Below, piece after piece: positions 32,775-38,881 of a stretch of DNA of 38,881 nucleotides. The stretch comes from DASPKW01 sp038244055. Its GTDB lineage: Bacteria > Planctomycetota > Phycisphaerae > Tepidisphaerales > Tepidisphaeraceae. Within the stretch, counting starts at the first letter, position 1. Each line of letters starts with the position of its first letter. Both the position numbers and the translations under genes were made by a program. A model generated the notes under the pieces. It searched no databases and was not told the DNA's origin. It was given only the letters and a program-made list of their open reading frames with translations. The stretch is taken from contig JBBRTW010000008.1 of the NCBI GenBank assembly GCA_038244055.1, forward strand, positions 1 to 38,881, written 5' to 3'.

Positions 32775-35390
32775 ATGGCCGTCGCCAAGCTCATCTTCGC
32801 CAACGCTCGAACCCGCTCCATACGGACGGTGCTCACGGTTGCATCCGTCGCGATGGCGGTGAGTCTCGTGGTCGCGGTCACCAGCGGGTACGCCTCTTCC
32901 GAGCTGGCGATCTTCAAATATCTCTCGGCCTTCATGGGGGCCACCGATGTGCAGATCGTCAACGGCGGCGACTGGCGCACGGGCATGCCGCAATCGCTCG
33001 TCGATGACCTGCGCAAGGACCCCGAGGTCGTCAATGCCTTCGGCCGGCTCGAGGCGGATACCGGGATGCTCGACAACAAAGAGGGCAAGGTGATCCCCGC
33101 GACCATCGCTGAATTGATTGGTGTGGACCGCCCGGCCGATGATGATGTGACGCGCACGCCGGTTGAATCGGGCGCGTGGTTCAATGCGAATGCCGGCGAT
33201 GTCGCGGTGATCGATCAGCGGGCGGCCGAGCTCATGAAGGTGAGCGTCGGCGATACCATTCTCCTGCCCGGCCCGGCCGGCAAGCGCAAGCTCACGGTGG
33301 TCGGCATCTGCCATAAGCCCGGCTTTTTCGCCGACCGGATGCAGACGATTTACGTGCCCCTGAAGACCGCCCAGGAAATCGTGCAGCGGCCCGCCCAGCT
33401 CACCCGCGTGATGGCCCGCCTGAAAGACCCGGCCAAGGATCAGCAATTCGCCGCGCGCTGGGAACCGCGCCTCAAGGCCATCGACCCGGATCTCAAATCC
33501 CGCCTCGCCCGCGACACGCGCAAGGAGATGGACAAGCAGTTGCAGGGGATTCATCTGCTCAGTTTTCTCGGCGGCGCGGTTTCGCTGGTATCGGCCGCGT
33601 TTATCGTGTTTTCGACGCTCTCGATGGGCGTGGCCGAGCGGCAGCGGACGCTGGCGATGCTGCGGGCGATCGGCGCGTATCGCTCGCAGATCGCACGGCT
33701 GGTTCTAACCGAGGGCCTGGGGCTCGGGATGCTCGGCGCGCTGGCGGGCGTGCCGCTGGGCATCGGTTGGGCGTGGATCCTGACCCAGTGGAAGCCGGAT
33801 TTCTTCACCGCCGGGCTGGCGATCGACTGGGGGGGCGTGATCATGGGCGTGGCGGGCTCGGGGATCGCGGCGCTGCTGGCGGGCATCATCCCCGCCTTCA
33901 CGGCCTCGCGCATCAGCCCACTCGAAGCGATGACCCCGCTGGCCCGGCCGACCTCGCGGCGGTCGGCGATTTACTGCGCGGCGGGCGGGCTGCTGCTCGT
34001 GCTCATCGATCCCTTCATCATCTTTCTCTCCGGCGCATCGCGGGATGTCATCTTCTGGGGCCATTTCTTCATCGGCCTGCCCGGGCTCATGATCGGCGCG
34101 TTCCTGATGGCGCCGCTCTTTGTGTGGCTGATTGACCTGCTCCTCAGCGGGCCGCTGGCGCGGCTGCTACGCATCCAGCCGCGCCTGCTCAAGCAGCAAC
34201 TCTCCGGCGGAATGTGGCGGGCGGCCGGCACGGCGGCGGCGCTGATGGTGGGGCTGGCGATCATGGTGGTCATGCAGACGGCGGGGCATTCGCTGCTCAA
34301 CGGCTGGAAGCTGCCCACGAAATTCCCCGATGTTTTCGTCTGGATCACCAACCAGCGGATCTCGCCGGCCGAAGTTGCCGGGCTTGAGAAAGTCAAAGGT
34401 CTCAAGAAGGGGGAGATCACGCCATTGGTCATCGGCGCGCCGGGCGTGCCGGATTTTCTGCAGGTCGCGGGCATGGTGCTGCTGCCCGAGCAAACCATGT
34501 TCATCGGGATCGATCCCGATCTGGCGCTGAAGATGATGCACCTCGAGTTCCGCGAAGGGAATGTCGATGATGCCCGCGCGGGATTGAAAAAGGGCGGGCA
34601 GATCATCGTCACCGAGGAGTTTCGGGTTCTCAAAGGGCTGCATGTCGGGGACTCGCTTCGGTTGATGACAAGGAAGGGTCCGAAAGCCTTCAAAATCTGC
34701 GGCGTGGTCTGGTCGCCGGGAATCGATGTGATGGTGGGTGTGTTCGATCTGCGCGGATCGATCGAGAATCAAACCGCGATGACTGTCTTCGGATCGCTCG
34801 AGGATGCGGACAAGGAATTCGGCTGGAATAGAGCGTTTCTGGTGGCCGCCAATCTCGAGCCGGCCACCGATCGCGATGCGCTGCTCAAGGAAGTCCGCAC
34901 GCAACTCGGCGACAAGGGGTGGAAGGCGGGCGATGTCCGCAAGATCAAATCGGATATCGAAAACGGCTTCCGAAAAGTTCTCCTCCTGCTCACCACGGTC
35001 GCGTTCTCGGCGATGGCGGTCGCTTTCCTCGGCGTCACCAACACGATCATGGCCTCGGTGCGCAGCCGACAATGGCAATTCGGCATCCTCCGCAGCATCG
35101 GTGTCACGCGCGGGCAGTTGCTTCGTCTGGTGATCGCCGAGGCGCTGCTCCTGGCGATGGTCGGCATTGTGCTGGGACTGTCGCTGGGTTTCCTCATGTC
35201 CATGGATGCGATGGGGATGGTGAGAGCGATGATCGGCTACGCGCCGGCCATGACACCGCCCTGGGGCACGCTCAGCATCGGCGTGGGCGCGGTACTCGTC
35301 GTCGCGGTGATCGCGGGGCTGTGGCCGGCGATTTCGGTTGCGAAAACGGAACCGCTGGAGTTGTTGCAGGCGGGGCGGGCGGCGGCGTGA
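32775..35390 (+). CDS. ABC transporter permease, MacB/FtsX family with two FtsX domains
   Basis: The product has 871 residues. An N-terminal helix (VLTVASVAMAVSLVVAV) is followed by a periplasmic MacB-like domain (about 45-260, with VDRPADDDVTRTPVESGAWF and GDTILLPGPAGKRKLTVVGI). The first FtsX unit (about 255-455) has LLSFLGGAVSLVSAAFIVFS, SMGVAERQRTLAMLRAIGA and GLGLGMLGALAGVPLGIGW. A second periplasmic section follows, and the second FtsX unit lies at the C-terminus (MAVAFLGVTNTIMASVRSR, QFGILRSIGVTRGQLLRLVI, AVIAGLWPAISVAKTEPLE). It would extract or export lipids, lipoproteins or peptides with the ATPase at 31877. Unusually, the start has no Shine-Dalgarno, because the repeat array runs up to 3 nt from the ATG. 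Confidence 0.9.
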   Translation: MAVAKLIFANARTRSIRTVLTVASVAMAVSLVVAVTSGYASSELAIFKYLSAFMGATDVQIVNGGDWRTGMPQSLVDDLRKDPEVVNAFGRLEADTGMLDNKEGKVIPATIAELIGVDRPADDDVTRTPVESGAWFNANAGDVAVIDQRAAELMKVSVGDTILLPGPAGKRKLTVVGICHKPGFFADRMQTIYVPLKTAQEIVQRPAQLTRVMARLKDPAKDQQFAARWEPRLKAIDPDLKSRLARDTRKEMDKQLQGIHLLSFLGGAVSLVSAAFIVFSTLSMGVAERQRTLAMLRAIGAYRSQIARLVLTEGLGLGMLGALAGVPLGIGWAWILTQWKPDFFTAGLAIDWGGVIMGVAGSGIAALLAGIIPAFTASRISPLEAMTPLARPTSRRSAIYCAAGGLLLVLIDPFIIFLSGASRDVIFWGHFFIGLPGLMIGAFLMAPLFVWLIDLLLSGPLARLLRIQPRLLKQQLSGGMWRAAGTAAALMVGLAIMVVMQTAGHSLLNGWKLPTKFPDVFVWITNQRISPAEVAGLEKVKGLKKGEITPLVIGAPGVPDFLQVAGMVLLPEQTMFIGIDPDLALKMMHLEFREGNVDDARAGLKKGGQIIVTEEFRVLKGLHVGDSLRLMTRKGPKAFKICGVVWSPGIDVMVGVFDLRGSIENQTAMTVFGSLEDADKEFGWNRAFLVAANLEPATDRDALLKEVRTQLGDKGWKAGDVRKIKSDIENGFRKVLLLLTTVAFSAMAVAFLGVTNTIMASVRSRQWQFGILRSIGVTRGQLLRLVIAEALLLAMVGIVLGLSLGFLMSMDAMGMVRAMIGYAPAMTPPWGTLSIGVGAVLVVAVIAGLWPAISVAKTEPLELLQAGRAAA

Positions 35391-35401
35391 GGGGAGAGGC
35401 G

Positions 35402-35533
35402 ATGAGACCATTAGACAATGAGACCATGAGACCATTAGACAATGAGACAATGAGACAATGAGACAATGAGACAATGAGAAGTTCGGCCTAGCGGATTTTT
35501 CTTATTGTCTCGTTGTGTCATTGTCCCATTGTT
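35402..35533. repeat. octamer array with a short inverted copy
   Basis: From 35402 to 35479 about ten octamers of GAGACAAT, with variants GAGACCAT and TAGACAAT, run head to tail just after the permease stop. At 35502-35533 three to four units return in reverse complement (TATTGTCT, CGTTGTGT, CATTGTCC, CATTGTT). The arms are 22 nt apart and can pair over roughly 30 nt. The array sits between two convergent genes and may act as a bidirectional transcription end. Confidence 0.85.
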
Positions 35534-35570
35534 GAACCGCCACCCATCCGTATTGATGCGTTGCTGATGG

Positions 35571-36221
35571 CTACTTCATCCGCGCCACCTTCAGTGACCA
35601 ACTCATCCGAAACTCCATCGACTCCCCCGGCTCCAGGCGCTTGGAATCGCTGCGCATCGCGTAGGGGCTCATCTGCTCGCCGGGAAAATGCGGGTCCACG
35701 ATGAACGCATGGAAATCCGCCTCGGCCTGCGGCGTGGAAATGTGCAGGTCGCGGTTGTCGCCTGAAATCCGCGCATCGGGCAGATCGGCCAGCGAATAGA
35801 TGATCGCATCGAACCCATCGCCGCGCTTGCTGGTGATGCGGAGGGCCACCTGCGCGGTCGTGTCATCGATCTTCCACGATTTCTCCCAGACGATTCCATT
35901 CTGATCGATCCCCGCATAGCGCAGTTCCGTCTTGCTTACCCGCACGATCCCACCGCGCATCTCGGCCGGCTCCATGCCGACGAGGCTTGAGGTGATCCCA
36001 CCGGGGCCGAGCAGATTGCGACGGCCATCGTACCCGCCGAAGTAGGTGACGGTTCCCGTCTCCGCCGCGATTTCGAGGCGGAGGTGGAGGCTGGTGAGAA
36101 CGTTGGGCGCATCGGCCGGTAGCGCAGCGCGTTCGGGTGACGGCTGCACCGGCGCTGAGCAGGATGAGAGCATGGCCAGGGCGATGGTGGCGGTCGCGAT
36201 GAAGAATCGGGGGAATGTCAT
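35571..36221 (-). CDS. small lipoprotein, function unknown
   Basis: The product has 216 residues. ATG 36221 (GGAG just upstream) opens a lipoprotein signal: FIATATIALAMLSSCSAP, with lipobox LSSC. The mature part is beta-rich: LHLRLEIAAETGTVTYFGGY, IVRVSKTELRYAGI, AQVALRITSKRGDGFDAII and MEFRMSWSLKVARMK, consistent with a galactose-mutarotase-like or jelly-roll sandwich. No catalytic residues could be assigned. The stop codon is TAG. It starts 20 nt after the end of the dctA-type gene, so the two are probably co-transcribed; a link to substrate capture is possible but unproven. Confidence 0.72.
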   Translation of the reverse strand: MTFPRFFIATATIALAMLSSCSAPVQPSPERAALPADAPNVLTSLHLRLEIAAETGTVTYFGGYDGRRNLLGPGGITSSLVGMEPAEMRGGIVRVSKTELRYAGIDQNGIVWEKSWKIDDTTAQVALRITSKRGDGFDAIIYSLADLPDARISGDNRDLHISTPQAEADFHAFIVDPHFPGEQMSPYAMRSDSKRLEPGESMEFRMSWSLKVARMK

Positions 36222-36240
36222 GGTCTCCAAAGTTGTCGAG

Positions 36241-37761
36241 CTATGGCGCAGGCGGACTGATCGCTCCTTCGCGCGCGATATCGGCCTGAAGTTCAATTGG
36301 CAAATCACCGGCTGGAATTGCCAGCGAACGCCCGCTGATCGCGGCTTCATATCGCTCCCGATTGAACTCTCCCTCCCATTTGCTGATGCAGAGCGTGGCA
36401 ACGCCATTACCGATCAAGTTCGTGATCGCCCGCGCCTCGCTCATGAATCGGTCAACACCCACAAGCAGCACCAGCCCTTCAACGGGCAGAATGTGGGTTG
36501 CGTTAAGCGTCGCCGCCAGCGTGACGAACCCAGCGCCGGTCACCGCGGCCGCGCCTTTGCTGGTAATCATGAGAATGACCATCACCGCGATTTGCTGCCC
36601 AAAATCCATGGGGATATTGAGCGCCTGCGCGATGAACAGCACCGCCATTGAAAGATAGATGCTGGTCCCATCGAGATTGAACGAATACCCGGCCGGTATC
36701 ACCAATCCAACGACACTCCGGCTGCACCCCATGAGTTCCATTTTCTCAATCATTCGCGGCAGCGCCGGTTCGGAAGAGCTCGTGCCCAATACCAGCAGAA
36801 TTTCTTCGCGAATGAAAACCAGATACCGCCAGAGGCTAAAACCATAGGACCAGCAAATAAAGCCCAGGACGATGAAGATGAAAAGGCCCATCGTGAGGTA
36901 GACGCAGCCCATCAACTTGAGCAGCGGCAGGAGCGATTTCAGACCGAATTTCCCCACCGTAAAGGCCATCGCCCCCATCGCGCCGAGCGGTGCGACTTTC
37001 ATGATCAGACCCACGACGCGGAACATCACCTCGACCAGATGTTCCAGCTCAACCATCAGGCGGCTGCTCTTGAGCCCGAGACTCGCCACGGCAACCCCAA
37101 AGACGACCGAGAAGAAGAGAATCTGCAGTAGATCGCCCTTGGCAAAAGCGCCCACGATATTGTCGGGAATAATATTCAGGAGAAAGTCGACGAACGATTG
37201 CTGCTTGGCCTTGGTCGCGTCTTCGAGCGCCTTCATCGCGGCCGCCGAGGGCATCGTCGTCGGATGGGTGGCGGGATTCGCGGCCGCGAGCTGGGTGGTG
37301 GGAGACGCAGTGGCTGGGATATTGGAAGGCTGATTCGTCGCGGGCTGTGTCGCAGGCACCGGCGGTAGAGCCGTCTGCGTTGTCGCCGCCTGCCTGGCCG
37401 CAAACGCGGCGCTGGCATCGACTCCTTTCCCGGGCTGTAGAATATTAGAGACCAACAGGCCGATTCCCAGCGCGATGGTGGTAACCACCTCGAAGTAAAT
37501 CAGCGCCTTCAATCCCACCCGGCCCACTTTCTTCAGATCGCCCATGCTCGCAATCCCCACGACGATCGTGAGGAATATGATCGGTCCGACAACCATCTTG
37601 ACCAGCCGAATAAAACCATCCGCCAGCGGCTGCATCGCCTGCCCCGCATCAGGCCAGATCGCCCCGATCGTCGCGCCGATGGCGATCGCCGTCAGCACTT
37701 GAACTGTAAGGTTCTTATAGAACGGCTTCTTTACAGGCGGTGGTGCGGAGGTCGGAATCAT
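36241..37761 (-). CDS. dicarboxylate/amino acid:cation symporter (DAACS, DctA/GltP-like) with a Pro/Thr-rich insertion
   Basis: The product has 506 residues, against about 420-440 in the family. The symporter core is intact: VKMVVGPIIFLTIVVGIASM, the HP1 serine loop LGTSSSEPALPRM, the TM7 motif YSFNLDGTSIYLSMAVLFIA (NLDGT for the usual NMDGT), the HP2 region MITSKGAAAVTGAGFV, and TM8 LVGVDRFMSEARAITNLIGN with the substrate-binding Asp, Arg and Asn. The surplus length is mostly one stretch, residues about 123-178, rich in Pro, Thr, Gln and Ala (TQPATNQP, NPATHPTTMP), placed in the loop after the third helix. Substrate may be C4-dicarboxylate or glutamate/aspartate; I cannot choose. It likely forms an operon with the downstream lipoprotein. 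Confidence 0.9.
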   Translation of the reverse strand: MIPTSAPPPVKKPFYKNLTVQVLTAIAIGATIGAIWPDAGQAMQPLADGFIRLVKMVVGPIIFLTIVVGIASMGDLKKVGRVGLKALIYFEVVTTIALGIGLLVSNILQPGKGVDASAAFAARQAATTQTALPPVPATQPATNQPSNIPATASPTTQLAAANPATHPTTMPSAAAMKALEDATKAKQQSFVDFLLNIIPDNIVGAFAKGDLLQILFFSVVFGVAVASLGLKSSRLMVELEHLVEVMFRVVGLIMKVAPLGAMGAMAFTVGKFGLKSLLPLLKLMGCVYLTMGLFIFIVLGFICWSYGFSLWRYLVFIREEILLVLGTSSSEPALPRMIEKMELMGCSRSVVGLVIPAGYSFNLDGTSIYLSMAVLFIAQALNIPMDFGQQIAVMVILMITSKGAAAVTGAGFVTLAATLNATHILPVEGLVLLVGVDRFMSEARAITNLIGNGVATLCISKWEGEFNRERYEAAISGRSLAIPAGDLPIELQADIAREGAISPPAP

Positions 37762-37887
37762 GAACGCGGCCTTTCAACGGTTTCATTCCATGGCAATCTC
37801 AATGCCTCCCAATCTAATCCCCGGCCCCAAAACTTGCACACCGCACGCCCCTTTGCAAATCCCCCCCAGCCGTTTATAGCTTCACCC

Positions 37888-38739
37888 ATGGCCGCTTTTG
37901 TCTGGGGCCTGCTGGTCGGGTGGGCCGGCGGGCTTGGGCTTTCCATGTTCATGTCGCTGCGGGCGATTCGCCGGCTCGAAGGCGAATTGCGCCGCCGCAC
38001 CGCCAAAACGCGCCGGCTGGCGACGCGCTATGTCGAGCTGCGCCGCCGGGCCCGCGTCACCGAGCGCCTGGCCGAGCTCGGCACGCTCACCGGCGGGCTG
38101 GCGCACGAGATCAAGAACCCCCTCTCCACCGTCCAGCTCAATTTGCAGCTCCTGGCCGAGGATGTTTCACCGGATAACCCGGCCTATTCGCGCATCGCCA
38201 ATCGCCTCAAGACAGTCCAGAAGGAAACCTCCCGGCTCCGCGATATTCTCGAGGACTTTCTTCGCTTCGCCGGGAAAATCGAGCTCGATCCCAAGCCGGC
38301 CGATCTCAAGCTCCTCCTCGAAGAGCTCGTCGATTTCTTCACGCCCCAGGCGGCGGTGCAGAAAGCGCGCTTACGGCTCAAGACCCCGGATGGGCCGCTC
38401 ATCGCCCCCATCGACGCCAAGCTCATCCAGCAGGCGATCCTCAACCTCCTCATCAACGCCCTCCAGGCCATGCCCGATGGCGGCGAGTTGATCCTCGGCC
38501 TCGCCCAGCGCGATGGCTCGGCCATTATCGATGTCATCGACACCGGCAAAGGCATCCCCCCCGAAGCGATCGAGAAAATCTTCCAGGCCTACTACACCAG
38601 CAAAAAAGGCGGCACGGGCCTGGGCCTGGCGATGGCCCGGCGCATCGTGCAGGAGCATGGTGGAATGCTGACCGTCACCAGCGCGGTGGGTAAGGGGAGC
38701 GATTTTACGATTCGGCTTCCTCTGCCAGATGCAACTTGA
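37888..38739 (+). CDS. sensor histidine kinase, NtrB-like
   Basis: The product has 283 residues. ATG 37888 starts directly in the single N-terminal membrane helix (FVWGLLVGWAGGLGLSMFMS). A coiled linker (RRLEGELRRRTAKTRRLATR) leads to the HisKA dimerisation domain with GLAHEIKNPLSTVQLN; His73 is the phospho-acceptor. The HATPase domain has the N box NLLINALQAM, G1 DTGKGIPPEAIEKIF, an F-box-like QAYYTSKKGG and G2 TGLGLAMARRIVQEHGG. There is no extracellular or PAS sensing domain, so the signal is probably read by the membrane helix or a partner. A possible response regulator starts 117 nt downstream. Confidence 0.9.
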   Translation: MAAFVWGLLVGWAGGLGLSMFMSLRAIRRLEGELRRRTAKTRRLATRYVELRRRARVTERLAELGTLTGGLAHEIKNPLSTVQLNLQLLAEDVSPDNPAYSRIANRLKTVQKETSRLRDILEDFLRFAGKIELDPKPADLKLLLEELVDFFTPQAAVQKARLRLKTPDGPLIAPIDAKLIQQAILNLLINALQAMPDGGELILGLAQRDGSAIIDVIDTGKGIPPEAIEKIFQAYYTSKKGGTGLGLAMARRIVQEHGGMLTVTSAVGKGSDFTIRLPLPDAT

Positions 38740-38856
38740 ACCGGCAAGACGACGCTCCCACAATCCCCGGCCCCTCGCGGCGATAAATCGCGAGCCTCTT
38801 CCGGTTTCGATCGCCCCCATTTCCGTCAACGGTGCCCGCCATGGTATCCTTTGGCC

Positions 38857-38881
38857 ATGAACCCCCGCTTCCTCCTTGTCG
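38857..38881 (+). CDS. start of a downstream gene, possibly the cognate response regulator (cut by window end)
   Basis: An ATG at 38857 is followed by codons for NPRFLLV up to the window edge. Response regulators often start with a short hydrophobic strand of this kind before the DD acid pair, and an NtrC-type regulator is the expected neighbour of the kinase. Only eight codons are visible and the ribosome site is weak. Confidence 0.35.

Noticed and set aside
24221..35533. CRISPR array or telomere-like repeats
   Set aside because: The arrays have 7-, 8- or 10-bp units without unique spacers. The GGGTTCA/GGGTTTA units only resemble telomeric repeats; no telomere context exists.
38774..38794. 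CTCGCG/CGCGAG hairpin after the histidine kinase as a terminator
   Set aside because: There is no T-run, and the pairing is ambiguous. It may be incidental in GC-rich sequence.

Overview
The window is GC-rich bacterial chromosome that most resembles a planctomycete of the Phycisphaerae type. The evidence is indirect: a DUF1559-type pseudopilin with an AFTLVELLVVIGIIALL start, a large alpha-toroid/DUF4159 protein, Pro/Thr/Ala-rich linkers inserted into several proteins, a DUF4058 protein, several PIN toxin-antitoxin pairs, and intergenic arrays of 7-, 8- and 10-bp units. No rRNA, tRNA, CRISPR array, phage or intact insertion sequence was recognised.

Layout. (1) 1-1133: 3' part of an aspartate aminotransferase. 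It ends tail-to-tail on a secreted protein with two Tudor-like modules and a propeller-like domain (1130-3412, minus). (2) 3540-4277: a small ribbon-helix-helix-like protein with its own terminator, then a REPIN-like element made of four alternating copies of one 17-bp word. (3) 4278-5696: a secreted TIM-barrel-like protein. 5697-5935 holds only a weak hairpin. (4) 5936-17195 (minus): a DNA-end-processing operon in the order YhaO/SbcD-like nuclease, YhaN/SbcC-like ATPase, AddB, AddA. Two junctions are ATGA overlaps. The YhaN gene is cut by an in-frame TAG where an ordinary GAG is expected, and a 4 x 13-bp tandem repeat lies just before addB. (5) 17311-17957 (minus): a PIN toxin-antitoxin pair; 18053-18853: a DUF4058 protein. 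Both units have a TATAAT box only 6-8 nt before the ATG. (6) 18916-22567 (minus): lepA followed by two paralogous zinc-ribbon membrane proteins. (7) 22791-24175 (plus): a second VapBC-type pair, a perfect parS-like palindrome and a GNAT acetyltransferase. (8) 24337-29687 (plus): a structured leader, a GNAT-class V aminotransferase fusion, the alpha-toroid/DUF4159 protein and rpsR with a terminator. (9) 29951-31747 (minus): pseudopilin, a four-helix membrane protein, and an antitoxin followed by a truncated MazF-like remnant. (10) 31877-35390 (plus): an ABC exporter (ATPase and MacB/FtsX permease) whose intercistronic gap is a large inverted repeat of heptamers. (11) 35571-37761 (minus): a DctA-type symporter with an odd linker insertion, then a small lipoprotein. 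(12) 37888-end (plus): an NtrB-like histidine kinase and the first codons of a possible response regulator.

The clearest functional unit is the repair operon. The features most worth following are the premature stop in yhaN, the REPIN-like element, the parS-like site, the acyltransferase-aminotransferase fusion with its structured leader, and the families of short-period repeats, most of which occur as inverted pairs between genes.
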